Of a DNA stretch of 7,138 bases, positions 1 through 5,732 are shown piece by piece. The notes under the pieces are model-generated. The model was not told the origin of the DNA and made no database searches. It saw nothing but the letters and a program-made list of their open reading frames with translations. Within the stretch, counting starts at the first letter, position 1; each line of letters starts with the position of its first letter. The DNA comes from an uncultured Actinomycetes bacterium (GTDB taxonomy: Bacteria > Actinomycetota > Thermoleophilia > Gaiellales > F1-60-MAGs149), in assembly GCA_903847495.1 (NCBI GenBank), contig CAINDT010000202.1, positions 1 to 7,138 of the forward strand. Direction: 5' to 3'. A program made the translations under genes and the position numbers.

Positions 1-1131
1 GACGACGACGTTGGCGTCGGTCACGGTCGGCTCGGTGCCGCCCTTGCCGTACGCCGCGGGACCCGGCTCGGCGCCCGCGGACTGCGGACCGACGCGGAGG
101 GCCTTCGTCAGCTCCGGCACGTGGGCGATCGAGCCGCCACCAGCGCCGACGGTGTGCACGTTGATCGACGGCACCTTCAGGCGGAACTGCCCGATGGTCG
201 TGTCGCGGCCGATCGTGGGCTCGCCGTTCTCGCAGAGCGCCACGTCAGTCGACGTGCCACCCATGTCGAACGTGAGGATGTTCGGATGCCCGGCACGGAC
301 CGACACCGCGAGGGCGCCGGCAACGCCGCCGGACGGACCGGACAGGACGCCGTAGATCGGGTTGCGACCCGCCTCGCGCGTCGTCATCAGGCCGGCGTCG
401 GAGCGGAGGATGTTGACGTCGCAGGTCGCGCCGCCCTTCTTCAGCTCCTCGTCGAGACGATCGACGTACGCCTGCACCTTCGGGCGCACGAAGGAGTTCA
501 TGCACGCGGTGAGGGTGCGCTCGTACTCGCGGAACTCCGGCACCACGTCCGAGGACAGGGTGACGGGGAAGCCCGGGTAGAGGCGCTCCACGATCTCGCC
601 GATCTGCTTCTCGTGCTTGTTCGAGATGTACGAGTTGATCAGGCCGACCGTGAGCGACTCGACGCCACTCTCGACGAGGTCCTTGACGATCCCCTCGACC
701 TGCTTCTCGTCCACGGGCACGACGGTCTCACCACGCGGGCCCATGCGCTCGACAGCCTCGCGCGTGTCGGCGAGGGTCGCCGGCGGCTCGGGCTTCTGCA
801 TGATGATCCAGCCAGCCAGCGGGCCCGGCGTCTGCGAGCGTGCCAGATGCAGGATCTGCTGGAACCCCTGGGTCGTGATGAGGCCGACGCGAGAGCCCTT
901 GCCCTCGAGCACGGCGTTCGTCGCAACGGTCGTGCCGTGCATGATGTTGCCGAGATCACCGGGCGTGATGCCCGCCGTCTCGCAGATGCGCGCCACGCCA
1001 TTGAGCACACCCTGGGAAGGGTCGCTCGGCGTCGACGGGGTCTTCACCCGATGCTGTGTTCCGTCCTCGTCATTGACGAGGAAGAGGTCGGTGAAGGTGC
1101 CACCGACGTCCACTCCTAGGCGATACGCCAC
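1..1131 (-). CDS. Hydantoinase/oxoprolinase subunit A (HyuA-like), N-terminal part, truncated by window edge
   Basis: Members of this family (N-methylhydantoinase A, 5-oxoprolinase, acetone/acetophenone carboxylase subunits) use ATP to open cyclic amides or activate ketones in the cytoplasm, normally with a HyuB-type partner. The visible 377 residues carry the actin-like nucleotide-binding start VDVGGTFTD (residues 7-15), HGTTVATNAVLEG (65-77), SGPSGGVAGA (264-273), DMGGTSTDV (289-297) and GAGGGSIA (329-336), all in the order expected for the Hydant_A_N and Hydantoinase_A domains. Full-length proteins have about 650-720 residues, so roughly the N-terminal half is here and the frame stays open at base 1. 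The GTG start is chosen because the family motif begins six residues later and AAAGGA lies 7 nt upstream. It follows the CoA-transferase by 36 bp on the same strand, so the two are probably co-transcribed. Family assignment is firm. The substrate is unknown; a lactam, hydantoin or ketone is possible. Confidence 0.93.
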   Translation of the reverse strand, partial: MAYRLGVDVGGTFTDLFLVNDEDGTQHRVKTPSTPSDPSQGVLNGVARICETAGITPGDLGNIMHGTTVATNAVLEGKGSRVGLITTQGFQQILHLARSQTPGPLAGWIIMQKPEPPATLADTREAVERMGPRGETVVPVDEKQVEGIVKDLVESGVESLTVGLINSYISNKHEKQIGEIVERLYPGFPVTLSSDVVPEFREYERTLTACMNSFVRPKVQAYVDRLDEELKKGGATCDVNILRSDAGLMTTREAGRNPIYGVLSGPSGGVAGALAVSVRAGHPNILTFDMGGTSTDVALCENGEPTIGRDTTIGQFRLKVPSINVHTVGAGGGSIAHVPELTKALRVGPQSAGAEPGPAAYGKGGTEPTVTDANVVV

Positions 1132-1138
1132 GAGTCCG

Positions 1139-1144
1139 TCCTTT
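1139..1144 (-). promoter_or_regulatory. Ribosome binding site of the hyuA-like gene
   Basis: Reading the minus strand, AAAGGA is followed by a 7-nt spacer and then GTG at 1131. A second purine-rich stretch (GAGGAGAG) lies just upstream. This supports the GTG as the start codon and a leadered, operon-internal translation start. Confidence 0.6.
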
Positions 1145-1167
1145 CTCTCCTCTTGCAGGTCATTACG

Positions 1168-2388
1168 CTAGACGATCCCGGCCTCTTGCAGGCGACCGAG
1201 CTCACTCTGGGAGAGCCCGACCAGTCCGCACCAGACCTCTTCGTTATCCGCCCCGACCTCCCATTTGCCGCCCCACTTGATGTGGCCCGGCGTCTCGGAG
1301 AGCTTCGGGGTGATGCCCGGAACCGGCATGGTGCCGATCTCGGGGTCCTCCAGATCCACGATCAGTCCGCGTTCGCGGAAGTGCGGATCGTCGTACATGT
1401 CGGCCGCCGAGTAGACCCCGGCGGACACGACGTTGGCCTCGGCGAGCATCGAGTCGAGCTCAGCGGCCGTGTAGCCGGCAGCCCACTCGTCGATCATCGC
1501 GTACAGCTCATGCTCGTGCTCGCCGCGGGCGCGATGCGTTGCATAGCGCTCGTCCTCGGCGAGCTCGGGCTTGCCCATCAGCGCCGCGAGGCGCTTCCAC
1601 AGCGAGTCGTGGTTCGCAGCGATCACGACCCACTTCCCGTCCTTCGACTTGTGCACGTTCGACGGCGCGATCTTCGACAGGTACGAGCCAGAGGGCTCGC
1701 GCACCACGCCGGTCAGGCCGTATTCGGTGATCGTCGACTCGGTCATCGCGAAACAGGCGTCGACGATCGCAGCGTCGATCACCTGCCCCTTGCCACCGCC
1801 ACGCGCGTCGCGCCAGTAGAGCGCCATCAGGATGCCCTCGAAGGCCTGCTTGGCGGCGAGCGTGTCGCCGAGCGAGATGCCCGAGCGCGGCGGCGCCTGG
1901 TCGGGATAGCCGTTGAAGTACCGCAGGCCGCCCATCGCCTCACCGGCGGCGGCGAAGCCGACGCGGTCGCGGTAGCGGCCGGTCTGGCCGTAGCCGGACA
2001 CGCGAGCGTAGATCAAGCGCGGGTTCTTCTCGAGCGCCTTGTCCGGACCGATGTTCCACTTCTCCATCGTGCCGGGGCTGAAGTTCTCGAGTGCGACGTC
2101 GGCCTTGGCCATCAGCTCGAGCGCCAGCTCCTGGCCCTCAGCCTCGCGCAGGTTGAGCGTCACGACCTTCTTGTTGCGCGCGAGGCTCGGCCACCACAGC
2201 GTGTGGTTATTGACCTGCTCGCGACCCCAGACGCGCATGGGGTCGCCGGCCGGCGGGGCCTCGACCTTGATCAGCTCGGCGCCGAAGTCCGCCATCAGGG
2301 ATGCGCAGTACGGGCCGGCCAGCAACTGGCCGAACTCGATCATGCGCACGCCCTCCAGCGGGCCGGCGGTGTTCTCGGTCTCGCTCAA
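1168..2388 (-). CDS. Class III CoA-transferase (CaiB/BaiF family)
   Basis: Family III enzymes move CoA between carboxylic acids in the cytoplasm through an aspartyl-anhydride mechanism; formyl-CoA transferase, CaiB and BaiF are examples. The 406 residues match the usual length of about 400. Visible marks are the N-terminal LEGVRMIEFGQLLAGPY (11-27), ADFGAELIKVE (33-43), RNKKVVTLNLR (71-81), ALENFSPGTMEKWNIG (99-114) and SGYGQTG (131-137). Asp175 in GISLGDTLAA is the expected catalytic nucleophile. The start is TTG: it overlaps the regulator stop codon as TTGA (4 bp), GAGGTG lies 5 nt upstream, and the family N-terminus follows at once. It sits between a GntR/FCD regulator and a HyuA-like gene, so it probably activates the acid (or a downstream product) of this pathway. 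Donor and acceptor acids cannot be told from the sequence. Confidence 0.95.
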   Translation of the reverse strand: MSETENTAGPLEGVRMIEFGQLLAGPYCASLMADFGAELIKVEAPPAGDPMRVWGREQVNNHTLWWPSLARNKKVVTLNLREAEGQELALELMAKADVALENFSPGTMEKWNIGPDKALEKNPRLIYARVSGYGQTGRYRDRVGFAAAGEAMGGLRYFNGYPDQAPPRSGISLGDTLAAKQAFEGILMALYWRDARGGGKGQVIDAAIVDACFAMTESTITEYGLTGVVREPSGSYLSKIAPSNVHKSKDGKWVVIAANHDSLWKRLAALMGKPELAEDERYATHRARGEHEHELYAMIDEWAAGYTAAELDSMLAEANVVSAGVYSAADMYDDPHFRERGLIVDLEDPEIGTMPVPGITPKLSETPGHIKWGGKWEVGADNEEVWCGLVGLSQSELGRLQEAGIV

Positions 2389-3047
2389 TCCATCACCTCG
2401 ATCAGGAAGTCTCGTGCATTCATGACATGAAGCCGCATCGCACTCTCAGCGCGATCAGCCGAGCCGGCGCGCAGGCCGGCGACGATCTCTCGGTGCGCGG
2501 CCAAGGAGCGGGCGCGCTCGGCGGTGTCGTTCCAGAACACCGTCTTGAAGGGGCGTGGGATGCCCGCGACCGTACGCAGCGCGCCGCTCAGCCGCGGACT
2601 GCCCGCCGCGGCGATCACGATGCGGTGGAAGTCCTCGTTGGCGGCGATCAGCGTGTCCACGGTGCGTGCGCTGTTCCCGGTCAGGCCCTCCGCGCGATCA
2701 CAGGCGGCATCGAGCTCGACGAGCTGCTCGGCGGTGACACGCGTAGCGGCGAGCGCAGCGGCGCGGGCCTCAAGCACGGCACGAACCTCGTAAAGGTCGA
2801 CCAGGTCGGCGGGATCGAAGCTGCGGACGACGGCGCCGCGGCGCGGCTCGATCTCGACGAGCCCGTCGCCCTCGAGCAGCATCAGTGCCTCCCGGACGGG
2901 CGTGCGCGATGTGCCGAAGCGCGCCGCGAGCGCCTCGGCCCGCAGTCGCTCGCCGGGCGCGTACTCGCCGCCGATGATCAGCGCGCGCAGGTCCTCGTAG
3001 ACGCGCTCAGCGTTGGTCCCCGCAATCGTGGTCTCCGCGCTCCCCAT
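2385..3047 (-). CDS. GntR-family transcriptional regulator, FadR/FCD subfamily
   Basis: DNA-binding regulator, normally a dimer that leaves DNA when an organic-acid effector binds its C-terminal domain. The 220 residues have a winged helix-turn-helix at about 13-77, with recognition region RFGTSRTPVREALMLLEGDG (43-62) and wing IEPRRGAVV (66-74), then an all-helical FCD domain. Likely metal/effector ligands are Asp137 or Asp139 with His141, His185 and His207; the 44- and 22-residue spacings fit FCD proteins. An in-frame GTG 32 codons upstream (3143) was rejected because the extension would translate a palindrome and operator-like boxes and adds nothing resembling the family. No Shine-Dalgarno precedes the ATG, so it may be leaderless. 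It overlaps the CoA-transferase start by 4 bp, which suggests translational coupling and control of its own operon. Confidence 0.93.
   Translation of the reverse strand: MGSAETTIAGTNAERVYEDLRALIIGGEYAPGERLRAEALAARFGTSRTPVREALMLLEGDGLVEIEPRRGAVVRSFDPADLVDLYEVRAVLEARAAALAATRVTAEQLVELDAACDRAEGLTGNSARTVDTLIAANEDFHRIVIAAAGSPRLSGALRTVAGIPRPFKTVFWNDTAERARSLAAHREIVAGLRAGSADRAESAMRLHVMNARDFLIEVMD
2394..2399 (-). promoter_or_regulatory. Ribosome binding site that fixes the TTG start of the CoA-transferase
   Basis: GAGGTG on the minus strand, inside the last codons of the regulator gene, stands 5 nt before TTG at 2388. No in-frame ATG or GTG gives a better start. Together with the TTGA overlap this indicates translational coupling of regulator and CoA-transferase. 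Confidence 0.6.
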
Positions 3048-3050
3048 CGA

Positions 3051-3060
3051 TTGCGTACAA
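3051..3060 (-). promoter_or_regulatory. Operator-like box 1 of the GntR/FCD regulator
   Basis: TTGTACGCAA on the minus strand lies 3 nt before the regulator ATG. It agrees with box 2 (3104-3113) at nine of ten bases, as TTGTAYGCAA. FCD regulators commonly bind short GTnnAC-like palindromes, and this box has one such half, TTGTA. At this position a bound dimer would block transcription or translation start, as expected for autorepression. Binding is inferred, not shown. Confidence 0.45.
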
Positions 3061-3103
3061 AACCAGACCTGACCCGCGAATGCAAGCGACCGATACCGGC
3101 CGT

Positions 3104-3113
3104 TTGCATACAA
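3104..3113 (-). promoter_or_regulatory. Operator-like box 2 of the GntR/FCD regulator
   Basis: TTGTATGCAA on the minus strand, 53 bp from box 1 start to start, which is close to five helical turns and so puts both boxes on the same DNA face. It stands out because the surrounding sequence is otherwise GC-rich. It also resembles a -10 element (TTGTAT), so part of the signal may be promoter rather than operator. Confidence 0.42.
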
Positions 3114-3118
3114 ATCAA

Positions 3119-3167
3119 TCTGGACCCGGGTCCAGACTCGCACGACGCACGTGCTTCTGGACCCGGG
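3119..3167 (-). terminator. Hairpin-forming inverted repeats after the acyl-CoA dehydrogenase gene
   Basis: Just past the dehydrogenase stop (TAA, 3180-3178), the minus strand has CCCGGGTCCAGA (3167-3156) and its exact complement TCTGGACCCGGG (3136-3125), a 12-bp stem. The 19-nt loop itself contains GCACG...CGTGC (5-bp stem). The right arm is also part of a perfect 18-bp palindrome (3119-3136), which could fold alone with a CCGG loop. Only a broken T-rich stretch (TTGATTTG) follows, so this is not a classical U-tract terminator. It may end thioesterase/dehydrogenase transcripts, or the palindrome may be a protein-binding site. Confidence 0.5.
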
Positions 3168-3177
3168 CGCAGATGCG

Positions 3178-4389
3178 TTAGATCAGCTCGTACCGCTTGA
3201 GCAGGCCCTTGGCGATGATCGTCTCCTGGATCTCGTTGGATCCCTCGCCGATCATCATCAGCGGCGCGTCGCGGTAGAGGCGCTCGACCTCGTACTCCGT
3301 CGAATAGCCGTAGCCGCCGAAGATGCGCATGGCCTCCTCGGCGCAGCGCTGGCATGTCTCCGTCGCATACAGCTTGGCCATGCCGGCCTCGATGTCGGCA
3401 CGCTGGCCCGAGTCCTTCTTCTTCGCGGCGGCGAGGATCAGGTGCTTGGAGGCCTCAATGCGCGTCGCCATATCGGCGAGCTTCTTCTGAATCAGCTGGT
3501 GGTGGCCGATCGGCTTACCGAAGGCCTCGCGCTGCTGCACATACTCCAGCGACAGCTCGAGGGCACGCAGCGAGATTCCCAGACCGCGCGAGGCGACGTT
3601 GATGCGACCCGTCTCGATGCCGGACATCATCTGCAAGAAGCCCGTACCGATCTTGTCCTCACCGCCGAGCACGGCGGAGGCCGGCACGCGATAGTCCTCG
3701 AACGAGATCTCGACCGACTCGACGCCGTGGTAGCCGAGCTTGCCGAGCGGCGGCGAGATCTTCATGCCGCCCTGGTCGGCGACCTGCGGGAGCTTGTCGA
3801 CGAGCAGCGCCGTCATGCCCTTGTAGCGCGGGTCGGCGGTCGGGTCGGTCTTGACGAGCAGCGCAATCACGGAGGCGCGGTCGCCGTTGGTGACCCACAT
3901 CTTGGAGCCGTTGATGATGAAGTCATCGCCATCGCGCACGGCCGTGGTGATGATCGACTGCACGTCGGAGCCGGCGCCGGGCTCGGTCATCGAGAAGCAG
4001 GAGCGGATCTCGCCGGCCGCGAGGCGCGGCAGGTAGTTCGCCTTCTGCTCGTCGCTGCCGTGCGCGGCGATCATGCCGCCGACGATGTACTGGCCGTTGA
4101 CGATGCCCGACACGGCCATCCAGCCGCGCGTCAGCTCGGCGATCGCGAGCGCGTAGGTGACGAGGTCGAGGCCGAGGCCGCCGTACTCGGTCGGGATGCG
4201 CATACCGAACGCGCCCATGTCGCGCAGGCCCTCGACGATCTTCGTCGGGAATTCGTCCTTCGCCTCGAGCTCCTTCGCGACGGGGATGATCTCCCCGTCT
4301 ACGAACTCGCGGATCGCCTCGAGGATCTCACGCTGATCCGGCGTGATGTCGAGTCCATCGAATGCGCTGATGCGCTCCTTGAGGGGCAT
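3178..4389 (-). CDS. Acyl-CoA dehydrogenase
   Basis: FAD-dependent alpha,beta-dehydrogenation of an acyl-CoA in the cytoplasm, passing electrons to electron-transfer flavoprotein. The 403 residues are full length. An N-terminal helical domain (about 14-127) is followed by the signature CFSMTEPGAGSD (131-142), the middle beta domain with WVTNGD (165-170), and the C-terminal helical domain with REAFGKPI (287-294) and RIFGGYGYSTEYEVERLYRD (355-374). The catalytic base is predicted to be Glu382 in GEGSNEIQ. The alternative site used by isovaleryl- and long-chain enzymes is Gly261 here (IETGR), which favours a short/medium or branched short-chain type. The ATG has GGAAAGG 7 nt upstream. It follows the thioesterase by 57 bp, a gap with a small inverted repeat (CGGCGA/TCGCCG, 4408-4425). 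Acyl chain specificity is not readable. Confidence 0.96.
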   Translation of the reverse strand: MPLKERISAFDGLDITPDQREILEAIREFVDGEIIPVAKELEAKDEFPTKIVEGLRDMGAFGMRIPTEYGGLGLDLVTYALAIAELTRGWMAVSGIVNGQYIVGGMIAAHGSDEQKANYLPRLAAGEIRSCFSMTEPGAGSDVQSIITTAVRDGDDFIINGSKMWVTNGDRASVIALLVKTDPTADPRYKGMTALLVDKLPQVADQGGMKISPPLGKLGYHGVESVEISFEDYRVPASAVLGGEDKIGTGFLQMMSGIETGRINVASRGLGISLRALELSLEYVQQREAFGKPIGHHQLIQKKLADMATRIEASKHLILAAAKKKDSGQRADIEAGMAKLYATETCQRCAEEAMRIFGGYGYSTEYEVERLYRDAPLMMIGEGSNEIQETIIAKGLLKRYELI

Positions 4390-4446
4390 GTCCCGGCCTT
4401 TCCGTCGCGGCGATCGCTCTCGCCGAATACTTCGCTGCGCGGAAGA

Positions 4447-4893
4447 TTACGGCTGGTTGCCCGTGAGCGGAAGGATCACGTCGCGCACGGCGTCGGGCAC
4501 GGGCACCGGCCGCCGCGTCTCCCGATCCACGTAGACGTGCACGAAGTGCCCGTCCGCGCTGGCTAGCTCGGCGCCGACCTTGAAGATGCCGATCTCGTAG
4601 CGAACGCTGCTCGTGCCGATGCGCTCGACACGCAGTCCAGCCTCGACCGGCTCGGGAAACGAGACGGAGTCGTGATAGCGGCAAAGCGTCTCGACGACCA
4701 CGCCGACGACGTCGCCCTCGTTGGGATCGAGCACGCCCTGCTCGATCAGATACGCATTGACCGTCGTGTCGAACCACGCGTAGTAGACGACGTTGTTGAC
4801 GTGCCCGTAGGCGTCGTTGTCCATCCAGCGCGTCGTGATCCCGCGGAAGACCGGGAAGTCGGAGCGCTTGGGCATCTGCGGTTTCGCGGACAC
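4447..4893 (-). CDS. Acyl-CoA thioesterase, 4HBT hot-dog fold (YbgC/FadM-like)
   Basis: Hydrolyses an acyl-CoA to acid plus CoA; such proteins are small cytoplasmic hot-dog oligomers. The 148 residues match the family length. The motif RWMDNDAYGHVNNVVYYAWF (22-41) is the 4HBT/YbgC signature, with Asp27 aligned to the catalytic Asp of 4-hydroxybenzoyl-CoA thioesterase. The start is taken as GTG at 4893: a TAnnnT -10-like hexamer ends 6 nt before it, which fits a leaderless transcript, and only a weak GGTAGG lies upstream. An ATG six codons in (4875) is the alternative and has no Shine-Dalgarno either. It is the first gene of a minus-strand unit with the acyl-CoA dehydrogenase and may remove stalled acyl-CoA esters or release the product. 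It is divergent from the methyltransferase. Confidence 0.92.
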   Translation of the reverse strand: MSAKPQMPKRSDFPVFRGITTRWMDNDAYGHVNNVVYYAWFDTTVNAYLIEQGVLDPNEGDVVGVVVETLCRYHDSVSFPEPVEAGLRVERIGTSSVRYEIGIFKVGAELASADGHFVHVYVDRETRRPVPVPDAVRDVILPLTGNQP

Positions 4894-4913
4894 GGCGGTA
4901 GCCTACCGGTGTG
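4893..4913. promoter_or_regulatory. Symmetric divergent promoter with two overlapping -10 elements and leaderless GTG starts
   Basis: The gap between the two divergent genes is only 17 bp. CGGTAGCCTACCG (4896-4908) is a perfect odd palindrome centred on 4902. On the plus strand TAGCCT (4899-4904) and on the minus strand TAGGCT (4905-4900) both fit TAnnnT. Each is followed by exactly 6 nt and then GTG, at 4911 (plus) and 4893 (minus). Transcription starting 7 nt after the -10 would begin at the first base of each start codon. No convincing -35 is visible on either side, which is usual in high-GC actinobacteria. That the motif is a promoter is inferred. Confidence 0.55.
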
Positions 4914-5732
4914 AGCGCCTCCACCCCCCGCCCCGCGCACGGCGTCGGTTCGACGTGGGATACGCCGGAGGCCGTCGAGCGGATCGTGCAGGCGTACGCG
5001 ACGGCCGACGTCGTCGCGATCCGTCAGGCACAGATCGACCTGCTCGGTCCGATCGACGGCGCCGAAATCATTGACGTCGGTAGCGGTCCGGGTATCTACG
5101 CGCGCGACCTCGCGCTGCGTGGCGCGCGCGTGACGGCCGTCGACTCCGCGCCCGCCATGCGCGCCGGGGCGATCTCCGAGGCGAAGACCGCGGGCGTCAG
5201 CATCGAGGTCTCCGATGGCGAGGCGAACGCGCTCCCCTTCCCCGACGCGACGTTCGACGCCGCCACGCTCGTGCAGGTCATCGAGTACGTGCCGGATGCC
5301 GTCGGTGCGCTGCGCGAGATTGCGCGTGTGCTGAAGCCCGGTGGCTCGCTGCTCGTGTGCGATACCGACTGGGGCACGGCCGCTTGGGGCATCGGCGACG
5401 CCGTGCTCGCCGAGCACGTCAAGCAGGCGTGGTGCGACACCAAGCCGCACTACGACGCGGGCCGCCGTATCCCCGAGTGGCTGGTCGCTGCCGGCTACCG
5501 CGTCGTCGCATGGGATCCCCGCGTGCTCGCCAACGCCGACGCGACCGGCGACACCTTTCATGGGCATACCTGGAAGACGTACCGCCGGCTACTCGAACGC
5601 CTCGGCACCGTCAGCGTCGAGGATCTCGACCGCTTCGACCGGCTCTGCGCCGAGACCACGGCTGCCGGCACCTTCACCTTCACCGTCACGCGCCACGCGT
5701 GGCTGGCCCGCACCCCCGGAGGAACGACATGA
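4911..5732 (+). CDS. Class I SAM-dependent methyltransferase
   Basis: Transfers a methyl group from S-adenosylmethionine to an unknown acceptor; it has no signal peptide or membrane segment, so it is cytoplasmic. The 273 residues contain motif I IIDVGSGPG (53-61), the acidic end of strand 2 in VTAVDSAP (74-81), SDGEANALPFPDATFD (101-116), the motif-IV region LVQVIEYVPDA (120-130) and RVLKPGGSLLV (139-149). This is the Methyltransf_11/UbiE-like layout, and acceptor-binding parts probably lie in the C-terminal 110 residues. The GTG start has no Shine-Dalgarno but has TAGCCT 6 nt upstream, so it is probably leaderless. The stop overlaps the next start as ATGA, so the two proteins are probably made together. 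The acceptor may be a small molecule; nothing visible suggests DNA or RNA. Confidence 0.92.
   Translation: MSASTPRPAHGVGSTWDTPEAVERIVQAYATADVVAIRQAQIDLLGPIDGAEIIDVGSGPGIYARDLALRGARVTAVDSAPAMRAGAISEAKTAGVSIEVSDGEANALPFPDATFDAATLVQVIEYVPDAVGALREIARVLKPGGSLLVCDTDWGTAAWGIGDAVLAEHVKQAWCDTKPHYDAGRRIPEWLVAAGYRVVAWDPRVLANADATGDTFHGHTWKTYRRLLERLGTVSVEDLDRFDRLCAETTAAGTFTFTVTRHAWLARTPGGTT
5718..5723 (+). promoter_or_regulatory. Ribosome binding site of the DUF3891-type gene
   Basis: GGAGGA with a 5-nt spacer before ATG at 5729, inside the 3' end of the methyltransferase gene. It decides the start against a much longer in-frame reading that runs back to 5357 within the methyltransferase gene. Confidence 0.75.

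Noticed and set aside
121..1119. Plus-strand open frame of 332 codons at the left end
   Set aside because: It is antisense to the HyuA-like gene, whose conserved motifs appear in order on the minus strand.
1153..2430. Long plus-strand open frame (425 codons) opposite the CoA-transferase
   Set aside because: It lies antisense to the well-supported CoA-transferase, has low-complexity His/Arg/Val-rich composition and no family motif.
3048..3143. N-terminal extension of the GntR regulator from GTG 3143
   Set aside because: It would translate the palindrome and both operator-like boxes, has no ribosome site, and lies well before the normal start of the winged helix.
4408..4425. Small inverted repeat CGGCGA/TCGCCG between thioesterase and dehydrogenase, including GCGATCGC
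   Set aside because: A 6-bp stem with a 6-nt loop and no U-tract in GC-rich DNA is common by chance; it is noted only within the dehydrogenase entry.
3151..4566. Long plus-strand open frame (471 codons) opposite the acyl-CoA dehydrogenase
   Set aside because: It is antisense to a complete, motif-bearing dehydrogenase and thioesterase. Its product is Arg/His/Asp/Leu-rich without recognisable domains, as expected from the complement of GC3-rich codons.
5357..5728. Upstream in-frame extension of the DUF3891-type protein into the methyltransferase gene
   Set aside because: The extension is Arg-rich out-of-frame methyltransferase sequence. GGAGGA 5 nt before ATG 5729 and the family start MIVRP fix the start.
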